A DNA stretch of 64,000 nucleotides, taken from NCBI RefSeq assembly GCF_004354985.1, contig NZ_SMSK01000001.1:310001-374000 (forward strand), in the 5' to 3' direction. Below are positions 56,466 through 64,000 of the stretch, piece by piece; the stretch's first letter is position 1, and each line of letters begins with the position of its first letter. The stretch comes from Segetibacter sp. 3557_3 (GTDB lineage: Bacteria > Bacteroidota > Bacteroidia > Chitinophagales > Chitinophagaceae). The notes under the pieces were generated by a model that was not told the DNA's origin, did no database searches, and was given only the letters and a program-made list of their open reading frames with translations. A program made the position numbers and the translations under genes.

Positions 56466-56645
56466 TTCTAAGCATTTCGGCGGCGTGAGCAGGTAAAGTC
56501 TGTAGATCTCTTGAGTCATATGGTTTTACAAGATGGTTCGTGTACGATAGATGGGCAAGGTTTTGAGATACGTACAATCTGTTCACCCTGAAGGCCAAAC
56601 ATGATAATGATAGTAAAGGCAGTGCTCTTAAGGTGATTAGCAGGG
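56466..56645 (-). pseudogene. Decayed, deleted second copy of acr3/metallophosphoesterase sequence
   Basis: Bases 56473-56550 (GTGAGCAGGTAAAGTCTGTA onward) align with 64-150 of the metallophosphoesterase. Bases 56562-56640 (GATACGTACAATCTGTTCAC, then AACATGATAATGATAGTAAA) align with about 724-800 of acr3. Order and strand are as in the intact locus, with about 570 bases lost between the two pieces. No reading frame remains. Confidence 0.65.
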
Positions 56646-56818
56646 TCGACAATTGAAAATTATGAGTTGGGGTACATATATCGCTCGACGATCGTCTGCT
56701 TTTTAGTTAATTAAATTAAGGTACTATCTTAAGGAAATAAAGGGTAATTTAAAGCATCTATAAAACCATGATCGGTACTGCCGCAAACCTTCCTGGGTAA
56801 GTTTTAAAATGCTCAATT

Positions 56819-58766
56819 ATGATACGTCTTAAACATTTCTTGCCTATCATTTTTATACTTCTTTTAGGTAATCAAAAAATGTCATCACGCCAGCAGGCAA
56901 TTGTATATACTACTTTGCAACCCGAACAGTATGATATTTTTTTACTGGAAGAAAATAGCACCGTTCCCAAACGAATAACCAACCATAAGGGGATGGATTA
57001 CAATGCCAGCTTTTCACCAGGTAATAAATGGATTGTTTATACCTCTGAACATAATGGCAATACGGATTTGTATGCCTTGCAAAATGGTAAAACAGATGAG
57101 CATAGTATACGCCTGACAACCGATAAAGGAGTAGATGACCAGGCAACTTTTTCTCCGGACGGTAAGCAGATTGTTTTTATGAGTACCCGCAGCGGCAATG
57201 CCTCGCTTTGGATAATGCCCTTCAATGCATTAGCTCCTTCATCAAAAACGGAACAGGAAGCCAGAGCAGTCACTGAAACGAAAGAGTATGGCGAATTTAA
57301 CCCGGTCTTTTCCCCGGATGGACAGCAGATTGCTTTTTCTTCCAATCAAGCGGCTATACAACGGTTCAAGAATAAGGGAGAGCTAGACTATGTATGGCCT
57401 GATTGGACAGATATCTATGTAGTTGATAAAAACGGGAAAAATCTCCGACAGTTAACGGATACTAAAGCCATATATGGTTCGCCATGCTGGGATCAGACCG
57501 GAACCAATCTTTATTACTACAAGGACCTCAGCGATGTCATCAAGGGCGTCGGTAAAACAGGTGGCATAATGGTGATGGATCTCGCCAGCAAGAGAACGAG
57601 TTTTGTGACTGATACATTTAGCCATGCCTTTAGCCCCGCCATAAATTCCGGTAATGAAGTAGTCTATGTTCAGCGGGATGATAGCTTAACGACATTGTCA
57701 CATAGAAGAATCAACCAATACTTTTACCTGGCAAAAACCGATGCGAAAGGGGGAAAGAAGATTCTCTTGAAAACGGCTAACATTAACTATTACCACCCCA
57801 AAATAAACACCCGAAACCAGATCCTGCTGTACGGAAATGGACCAATCGAGGGAATGAACAAAAAATCGAATGGCGAAACATTTGCCCGCCCTCAAACCAT
57901 CCGGGAAGTTACCGTTGATAATGAAAAACTTTTGATTGGCGGGATCAGGGGATACACGCCCACGCTAACTGCCGACGGCAAAGAAATTATCTCGGCCGAA
58001 TGGGTCAATGAGTTTACGCCGTATGAAAAGTCGCTTGGGTCTTCACCTATTGTTACCTGCGATCTAAACGGCAATAGTTATCGGACCCTGTTTACTTCGA
58101 AAAACGGTTTTGCCTGGACCCCTGTTGTAACCCGGGATAAAAAATGGATCATTTTCGGTTCCGGAGCCAGGTTTGCCGGTTCCGGGGAAAAAGTTGATAT
58201 CTGGAAGGTAAAATACGACGGCACAGCACCTGTTAACTTAACCGCCAGCATGCCGGGTAATAATGCTTTTCCAGATGTTTCATATGATGGTAATTGGATT
58301 GTTTTCCGCGGCGTTAAAAACGAAAACGGGAAAGAAAATAAAGACATCTTTTTGATGGATTGTGAGGGGAAGAATCTAAGACAAAAGACCCACACACCCG
58401 AAACGGAAACCATGCCCGCCATCTCCCCTGATTGGCAAGTGGATCGTTTATTGTCGTCAAAATGCAATGACAAATGCCTTGAACATTTATGTACAGGAGG
58501 TCAATAATCCAAACGATAAAGGAGTGCCGCTTGATGCCGTTACCGACAAACTAGATTTGCATCCGCGGTTTTCACCGGATGGTAAATGGGTTGTGTTTGT
58601 TTCTTCCAGAGCCTTTATGTATGATGAGTTTCCTCTTTGCGGATTTAACCCCCAACCGTATGGAGAGGTTTTTATTAAGAAAATTGGCAGCGACAAACCA
58701 CCGATTCAATTAACACATGATAAATGGGAAGACGGGATGCCTTTTTGGGGCTATTATGCTAAATAG
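56819..58766 (+). pseudogene. PD40/TolB-like beta-propeller protein, frameshifted near the end
   Basis: Frame one (56819-58507) encodes a signal-like start (MIRLKHFLPIIFILLLG) and a series of PD40 repeats such as YNASFSPGNKWIVYTSEHNG, QATFSPDGKQIVFMSTRSGN and NPVFSPDGQQIAFSSNQA. At 58432-58433 an extra T shifts the frame. Restoring it gives ISPDGKWIVYCRQNAMTNAL, which continues in the second frame (IYVQEVNNPNDKGVPLDAVT) through RFSPDGKWVVFVSSRAF to the end at 58766. The repaired protein of about 648 residues would be a periplasmic or surface propeller of TolB type. It is probably a recent break or a sequence error. Confidence 0.75.
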
Positions 58767-58911
58767 ATTTCGTTGGTTTAGCTAAAAGATCAGCGAATTT
58801 CAAGGCACAATTTAAGGCTTAGACCATATGCTTAGTTAGCGTCTTATCAAGCAAAGTTGACCCGGATTAAAGTGGCTTTGGAGTCAAAGCCGTAAAGCAA
58901 ACAGGCGGCTA

Positions 58912-60087
58912 TCAAATCAACTTAAGCGCCATCCCAACGAGTGCCGCGATTAAGATAATATGGGGCTCTTTGACTTTCTTTGTTTTTAGCAGGATAATAG
59001 CAGTGATTAAAGCTATCGCAGCAGTCGGAAGGTCTATAATGGTTCGGAGAGCAATAACTATGACTGCTCCTGCCAACGCGCCTACAACTGCCGCTGTTAT
59101 CCCATCTACAAAAGCCTTAATGCTTGGGTTCCTGCCGTGTTTTTTGAAATACGGAGCTGGAAGGATTGTAAAAAGGTAACAAGGCAAAAAGGTAGCAAAG
59201 GCAGCGATACAAGCACCGGGAAAACCCGCAACAAGGTAGCCAATGAAACTTACCGTAATTACGACAGGACCGGGTGTTATCATAGCAACAGCTACCGCGT
59301 CGATAAACTCGTGTTCATTCAACCAATGATACTCAGTAACAACACCGGTGTGTAGAAATGGAACGATTGCCAGGCCACTGCCAAATACAAAAGCACCAGC
59401 CTTTGTAAAAAACCACGCAATTTGACCCAATGTATCCGTCTCAAATTGCCAAAAACCAGTCCCAAAAAGAAGTATCACGTTTGATACGGCAGGTTTCTTA
59501 AACCATTTAGGCGGACTTTTTACTAACATATAGATCAACCCTGCTGCTACAAACAATAAGACCTCTTCCTTCTCTGTAAGGATAGTGATAAGCGCGGCTA
59601 AAAAAAAGAATAACCAAAGCATCCATTTTTCGGCCAGTGACTTTATGTTTATTTTGCTGATAGACTTTTCAGTGAGCCTAAAACTGCTAATGATGATAAT
59701 ACCTACTACAGCTGCAGCTACTCCGTAGAAAATAGCTTGCATCCAGGGTAACCCTCCAAACGCTCTATAGGCAATTCCGAAAGCGACAACCATAAAAAAT
59801 GAGGGTAGTATAAAAGCTAAACCGCATAGCGTTGCACCTAAGGTCCGGTAGTGGACATACCCTAAATAGATCCCCAGCTGTGCTGCCAGCGGCCCGGGGG
59901 CAAGTTGTGCTAAAGCCAAACCGTCTTTATAATCCTCTTCGGAGATCCACTTACGATCTTCTACCAGATCCCGATGCATATATCCGACCAGTGCTACCGG
60001 GCCTCCAAACCCAGCATAGCCAAGTTTGAAGAAGTACCCTATCAACGCTTTTAGTTCATAGACCGGTGTCATTTTGTTTTCTTCCAT
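58912..60087 (-). CDS. chrA: Chromate transporter ChrA (two-domain form)
   Basis: A 391-residue inner-membrane protein made of two homologous CHR halves. The first half has KLGYAGFGGPVALVGYMHRD and then EDYKDGLALAQLAPGPLAAQ. The second has KAGAFVFGSGLAIVPFLHTG and AVAVAMITPGPVVITVSFIG. The paired FGGP/FGSG and PGP motifs are the ChrA hallmark, and about ten hydrophobic segments are visible. Members expel chromate and give chromate resistance. The gene is divergent from the DUF1259 gene, with 730 bases between. It uses TGA as stop. Confidence 0.95.
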   Translation of the reverse strand: MEENKMTPVYELKALIGYFFKLGYAGFGGPVALVGYMHRDLVEDRKWISEEDYKDGLALAQLAPGPLAAQLGIYLGYVHYRTLGATLCGLAFILPSFFMVVAFGIAYRAFGGLPWMQAIFYGVAAAVVGIIIISSFRLTEKSISKINIKSLAEKWMLWLFFFLAALITILTEKEEVLLFVAAGLIYMLVKSPPKWFKKPAVSNVILLFGTGFWQFETDTLGQIAWFFTKAGAFVFGSGLAIVPFLHTGVVTEYHWLNEHEFIDAVAVAMITPGPVVITVSFIGYLVAGFPGACIAAFATFLPCYLFTILPAPYFKKHGRNPSIKAFVDGITAAVVGALAGAVIVIALRTIIDLPTAAIALITAIILLKTKKVKEPHIILIAALVGMALKLI

Positions 60088-60816
60088 TCGGCTGATTTTG
60101 GTTGCAACATGTGTTTTCGTCTTGTCCTATGTTAAGCATGCCTTTATTTACCAACACGTGTCTTCATACCCATAGCAAGTATGTCATAGTCGATTGCTCA
60201 TTTTTGGAAAGTCCAGCAGGAATTGCCAAACGCCTGCCGCCTGCGGAGCAAGGTCAAGCGATCTGTATTCACACGCAAAACGATGATAGCTATCGGCTGA
60301 TACGGATCAGCCAGGTTCTAATTTATTATGATGTTTTCAAAAGTACAATACTCATTTCATCTGAATATTCAGCTCCGGGAATTCTGTGGGGTATAGTTTA
60401 TAACCCCCGGCTTGTACAAAGCCTGTCCATCCGAGAACATACATGAACTCCGCAATTGTTTACAAAGGTGGAAAAAATATGGGTTAAGCAATCGGTCTTT
60501 CTTTGATCGCTTAGGTCTACCGGCTCCATGAGAGTAAAATGCAGAGACCAGTTGAATTGCCTCAAGTTTTGTTTTAACCTTCATGGAATAGTAAAGGGTT
60601 TTACTACTGCCAGGAAGTCGAATACTTGCTGAACTGAAATTAAATCCAATACCAATTGAATAAACAACTGTTGCCAACGGTCAGCTTTTCGACGCCGCAA
60701 GAAGGGGGTGCACTACCGAAGCTAGTTTATGTCAAATTACTATAAAATGGGTCATATATTTGATAACACCTTTGGAGATTATTGTCCTTCGGTTCACGAG
60801 AACACAAGCAACTACT
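60088..60816. other. Intergenic region between chrA and the DUF1259 gene
   Basis: About 730 bases. A 114-codon plus-strand frame (60102-60446) has even composition but no recognisable family or signal. A 102-codon minus-strand frame overlaps it. I cannot support either as a gene. Confidence 0.35.
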
Positions 60817-61770
60817 ATGCAGGCAACTTATCGATGTGAATTTAAGCTACTGGCCTTTTTACTGGCCGTATCAGCATCAACCATTTTTCAGGATGTTTTT
60901 GCTCAAAAACACAAAAGAAACTTCAAGCCAATTGACACTGCAGCTATTGAGCAGATTGTGGCTATAAAAGGAAAGAGCAACAACGGGGAATACAAGATAA
61001 CGATTCCACAAAATGACCTTAGCGTACTCGTAGACGGTTTTAAGATAATACCTGCCATGGGTCTTAGTACCTGGGTCGCATTTACCCCATCGAAAAACGG
61101 AGTAATGGTAATGGGAGATATTGTAGTAACTGAAGACGACTTAAAGATAGTACAGCAGGAGATTATCAAGCAAGGTCTAACAACCACTGCCATTCACAAC
61201 CACTTTGTCCGTAACCACCCCAACATCATGTTTATGCACATGGGTGGCTCAGGAAGTACCGAGATGATGGCACAAAAAACCAGAGCTGTGCTGGATAAGG
61301 TTAAAGAAGTACGAAAGACAAACCCGTCTGCCGGCACTGCTTCATTAGAAGCGGTTGTCAATACATTAGATACAAAAAGATTGGATGAGCTAATTGGCCA
61401 CAAAGGGGAAATGACTAAAGGAGTATATAAATACACCATCGGCCGTCCGGATGTTAAGCTTACTGAACATGGCGTGCCTGTAAGTACCTTCCTGGGTTTT
61501 AATACCTGGGCAGCTTTCCAGGGAACACCGGACAAAGCTGCCGTGGCTGGCGACTTTACAATGCTGGAGGACGAAGTTGAGCCCGTTTTGAAAGCATTAA
61601 TTGAAAATGGTATTGAAGTGGTTGCCCTGCATAATCATATGGTACATGAAAAGCCGCGCACGTTCTTTTTACATTATTGGGGCGTTGGCAATGCGGAACA
61701 ATTAGCACGAGGCCTCAGGACAGCACTGAATGCAACAGGGAAAAATACCATGCGGATGGGCATGCATTAA
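60817..61770 (+). CDS. DUF1259 (LppY/LpqO-like) secreted protein
   Basis: I chose the ATG at 60817 (MQATYRCEFKLLAFLLAVSA), which leads into a signal peptide, rather than the TTG at 60760. The 317-residue protein holds two DUF1259 units, each with an N-H-x-V/H block. The first has WVAFTPSKNGVMVMGDIVVT and TTAIHNHFVRNHPNIMFMHM. The second has WAAFQGTPDKAAVAGDFTML and VVALHNHMVHEKPRTFFLHY. The family function is unknown, and the His-rich blocks could bind metal. The nearby chrA gene makes a link to metal stress possible, but that is inference. Confidence 0.85.
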   Translation: MQATYRCEFKLLAFLLAVSASTIFQDVFAQKHKRNFKPIDTAAIEQIVAIKGKSNNGEYKITIPQNDLSVLVDGFKIIPAMGLSTWVAFTPSKNGVMVMGDIVVTEDDLKIVQQEIIKQGLTTTAIHNHFVRNHPNIMFMHMGGSGSTEMMAQKTRAVLDKVKEVRKTNPSAGTASLEAVVNTLDTKRLDELIGHKGEMTKGVYKYTIGRPDVKLTEHGVPVSTFLGFNTWAAFQGTPDKAAVAGDFTMLEDEVEPVLKALIENGIEVVALHNHMVHEKPRTFFLHYWGVGNAEQLARGLRTALNATGKNTMRMGMH

Positions 61771-62069
61771 AAATGGCCTTACTGGAGATGGTCAAGTTAT
61801 GTACTTCGATCGACAGTGCCAGGGGGGTTAAGGAAATGTCAATGTCAGGACACACATTAGGTCTACCATACTACAGATCTGAAATCCGGCAAGTACCGAT
61901 TAGCTCCAAAACGTTTCCGGGTTGACCAGCTTTCAAAAGACAGGTTTCGCCGTAAAAATGCTAGGCGCACTTCGGAGATCAGGGAACTGCGGGATCAACT
62001 TATGCAAGAATTACGCGGAACGCTGGGAAAGGCCAGGCAGTGACAAATGATTTCAGGCTCACCAGGACT
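61771..62069. other. Intergenic region with an unidentified fragment
   Basis: A plus frame near 61881-62042 gives KSGKYRLAPKRFRVDQLSKD and RFRRKNARRTSEIRELRDQL, then a stop. It looks like the basic C-terminal end of a lost protein, but I cannot name it. No start is present. Confidence 0.35.
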
Positions 62070-63206
62070 TTAAATTTTTAGCCCTTCGAGTATTTCCAGC
62101 TTGTACCCCTTTCCATGTATATTCGTTATTCTGAGTTCGGGATCAGGGCTTAACTTCTTTCGCAGTTTTGACACAAACATGTCCAGGCTACGTCCGGTGA
62201 TGACCCCTTCGTCAATCCAAACTTTCTGCAACAACGTTTCTCGCGGGATCAGTTCCCCGAAACTTTCGTGGAGCAATTCCAGAACCTTGCATTCCTTATC
62301 TGTCAGGCTAATCACGTCAGTACCTAAAAGCAGGCGCCGATCCTGCACGTCAAATAAAAATTTCCCAAGTGCAGCAAATTCCGGAACGGGGGCATTTACA
62401 AAAGCAGAATTTCCACGCTGCAAGGGCAGGCGCCTTAAAGATTTTCCAAAACGCCCCATAAACAAGATGCCAGCCAATAACACCAATACGCCAGCATAGA
62501 CCAAATCTCTTAACGGATTGCCTGCGATTGACGTTTTTACTCCTTCAAGCCGTGAATTGAATTTCTTAGGGTCAGCTTCGCCTGGTTTGAGTTCTTTAGT
62601 CTCCTGCCCGATGTCAACGGTTGTCGTAGTTACTTTTTCAGGTCTGGGGTTGACTTCCTGAGGATTGAGGTCAACTGGCTGAGTTAAAGAAGAAGTTTTA
62701 GAATTCTTCCGATCTGCATTCTCATATAAATCCGGAAATGCAAATTCAATTGTGTAACAACCAGGAGGTTGACTCCGGCGTTTGCAGGGCAGGATGTCGG
62801 GTGAACTATTACTCACCTGAAAACCGTAAACAATGTCCCGTTTCGTGCAATCTTGTACTGTGACGGCATAGCCGGATCTGAACGCAGTTTTGGGCAGCAA
62901 GTCGTCAGACATCACCATCAGTGAATCGTGGCTAAAAACAAGTTCCTTTTCGAACCTGAGCAGAAAAGTGCCTTCTTTAGTTTCGATAACGGGCAATACA
63001 CGTGAGGTTGAGTCACCCGCCTGCAGCAGCAACCGATTTCCGATCTCGCGAATTAAAAGGTTCACTTGCTTAGCCCGTGAGTCCCGCCCGGAATGTTCTT
63101 TAAAACCCGAAAAAATAACTAAAGCCGCCAGCAACATGGTCGCACTACCATAACGCATGACTAAACGGTTACTAAAAACGCCTGCAAAGGCGGGATTTAC
63201 ACTCAT
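62070..63206 (-). CDS. Membrane-anchored winged-helix (OmpR/PhoB-type) transcriptional regulator
   Basis: A 378-residue protein. A membrane segment near residues 18-35 (MRYGSATMLLAALVIFSG), a periplasmic region of about 190 residues with acidic and Thr/Pro-rich parts, and a second membrane segment near 233-250 (LVYAGVLVLLAGILFMGRFG) precede a cytoplasmic OmpR-type winged helix (about 285-375). The helix region reads LTDKECKVLELLHESFGELI, then VITGRSLDMFVSKLRKKLSP, and the wing is IHGKGYKLEIL. Such one-component membrane regulators sense outside the cytoplasm and act on DNA directly. There is no receiver domain. Its target is unknown. Confidence 0.85.
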   Translation of the reverse strand: MSVNPAFAGVFSNRLVMRYGSATMLLAALVIFSGFKEHSGRDSRAKQVNLLIREIGNRLLLQAGDSTSRVLPVIETKEGTFLLRFEKELVFSHDSLMVMSDDLLPKTAFRSGYAVTVQDCTKRDIVYGFQVSNSSPDILPCKRRSQPPGCYTIEFAFPDLYENADRKNSKTSSLTQPVDLNPQEVNPRPEKVTTTTVDIGQETKELKPGEADPKKFNSRLEGVKTSIAGNPLRDLVYAGVLVLLAGILFMGRFGKSLRRLPLQRGNSAFVNAPVPEFAALGKFLFDVQDRRLLLGTDVISLTDKECKVLELLHESFGELIPRETLLQKVWIDEGVITGRSLDMFVSKLRKKLSPDPELRITNIHGKGYKLEILEGLKI

Positions 63207-63654
63207 TTACACTTCATTTTACAATTGATTTACAAGTAACAGCAAGGTTCGACCGTACGTTTGGACAGGGAAGTTAATCAATTTGGATTATGGAGCGCAG
63301 AGGGAGAATGTTCTTTTCGAAAGTTGACATCGCTACAACCCTGACCAGGCTGTATCCAGATGGTGAGGTCTTGATTGCCGGACGTCTAAACAAAAAAACG
63401 GGCAAGCAAAGTCGAGTGATGATCTATTAAAATATTGACAAGAGATTTCGGCCAAGAAAAAGTGACTTATCAAAAGAGAGCGGCCATCGTAAATGTAAAC
63501 AGTCTGAAGTTCAACCCGGCTGGCGAGCAGGGTAGTAAAACCGAAAGGGTTTTGGTATAAATTCAGTTAACCTGATAAAGAACGTTCCAGTGTATCAGCG
63601 ATTTTTAAACTGCCACCAAAAGCCAGCTAAAGACTAAAACTTAAAATTTGAACA
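63207..63654. other. Intergenic region between divergent regulator and propeller genes
   Basis: About 450 bases between opposite-strand starts. It must hold both promoters. I found no clear operator or repeat. Confidence 0.4.
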
Positions 63655-64000
63655 ATGAAAAGATATCTTGGGCAAATCCGACGCCTTCTTCTCCTGACAA
63701 TAACCATTTCTTGTTGTTCCTGCAACGGACAAACCACCAAAGATCTACGAAAAGAAAGCGTTAGTGAGCCAAAAACACAAGCTGTTGAACCGCCAAAAAT
63801 AGGAAGAACCAAAGGGAACAATGTTTCTGGTAGCGTGCAGGACAAAGCTGGTGACCTTTGGTTTGGAACAGGTGATGGCCTGTATAAGTATGAAGGAAAA
63901 TCTTTCCGGCAGTTTACAATTGATAGTGGGTTGAACAGTAACAAGATCACTTCTCTGTTAGAAGATAGATCGGGTAAAATTTGGATCGGAACCGAAGCAG
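63655..64000 (+). CDS. Two-component-type propeller lipoprotein, 3'-truncated
   Basis: The ATG at 63655 opens a frame that is still open at the window end (115 codons). MKRYLGQIRRLLLLTITISC is a signal ending in a Cys-rich lipobox (ISCCSC). Repeats typical of the regulator-propeller (Reg_prop) family follow: VQDKAGDLWFGTGDGLYKYE and LLEDRSGKIWIGTEA. In full, such proteins are either long hybrid sensor kinases or stand-alone propeller lipoproteins. The lipobox favours the latter, but the missing 3' end decides. It is divergent from the membrane regulator gene. Confidence 0.75.
   Translation, partial: MKRYLGQIRRLLLLTITISCCSCNGQTTKDLRKESVSEPKTQAVEPPKIGRTKGNNVSGSVQDKAGDLWFGTGDGLYKYEGKSFRQFTIDSGLNSNKITSLLEDRSGKIWIGTEA

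Noticed and set aside
56322-56519. Frame containing VYPNPLQ, resembling a T9SS sorting start
   Set aside because: Only the four-residue YPNP pattern matches. The typical downstream strands are missing and the stop follows at once.
60102-60446. 114-codon frame between chrA and the DUF1259 gene
   Set aside because: No recognisable family, signal or promoter, and an overlapping frame on the other strand is equally long.
1-64000. CRISPR arrays, rRNA genes or prophage structural genes
   Set aside because: No regularly spaced direct repeats, rRNA sequences or phage capsid/tail gene clusters were seen anywhere in the window.

Overview
The window looks like chromosome from a member of the Bacteroidota, most likely a soil or plant-associated Chitinophagaceae-like organism. 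The evidence is a SusC/SusD pair followed by a DUF3823 lipoprotein, an Oar-like TonB-dependent receptor, a type IX secretion (T9SS) C-terminal sorting domain on a 3645-residue surface protein, CARDB and PKD modules, and a TAnnTTTG-type promoter element. Placement below phylum level is inference.

Layout. 1-2.8 kb: an arsenic-detoxification operon on the minus strand (arsR, arsM, acr3 and a metallophosphoesterase cut by the window edge) with two near-identical ArsR-type operators. 2.8-4.1 kb: decayed mobilization genes (relaxase tail and TraG/MobC head) and a MITE-like element. 4.4-10.4 kb: a susC-susD-DUF3823 nutrient-uptake operon. 10.4-20.2 kb: a sparse, decaying region with three tyrosine-recombinase remnants, a BNR/Ycf48-like secreted protein, a frameshifted lipoprotein, an RCC1-repeat remnant, a nucleotide cyclase-YHS fusion, a 36-residue Cys-rich peptide, and an alpha/beta-hydrolase lipoprotein that interrupts one recombinase remnant. 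20.2-32.4 kb: the giant T9SS multidomain protein and a parallel beta-helix protein. 33.3-47.5 kb: a carbohydrate block with two GH43 enzymes (one an endo-arabinanase with an N-terminal Spy-like segment), a secreted SMP-30-type lactonase, two esterases, an L-arabinonate-type IlvD/EDD dehydratase, an ACS-family MFS carrier, a UGT-type glycosyltransferase and a CBM9/PKD protein. Together most of these fit arabinan breakdown followed by a non-phosphorylating (arabinonate) route. 47.8-50.7 kb: an ORF interrupted only by TGA codons, DoxX, DUF4287, a frameshifted AlkD-type protein and a small secreted protein. 51.4-64 kb: an Oar-like receptor, a Na/Pi cotransporter, a decayed second copy of part of the ars locus, a frameshifted PD40 beta-propeller, chromate transporter ChrA, a DUF1259 protein, a membrane-anchored winged-helix regulator and the start of a two-component-type propeller lipoprotein.

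The most distinctive non-coding feature is a family of short (about 100-155 bp) intergenic elements with terminal inverted repeats of the form CAATGTCGTTTASTTAAGC and a shared core (GTACAAGAGTGCGACGCAAC). One copy has a perfect 10-bp direct repeat at its borders, as expected of a transposed non-autonomous element. Several genes carry single-nucleotide frameshifts and many intergenic stretches hold gene fragments, so coding density is low and the region appears to be in decay.
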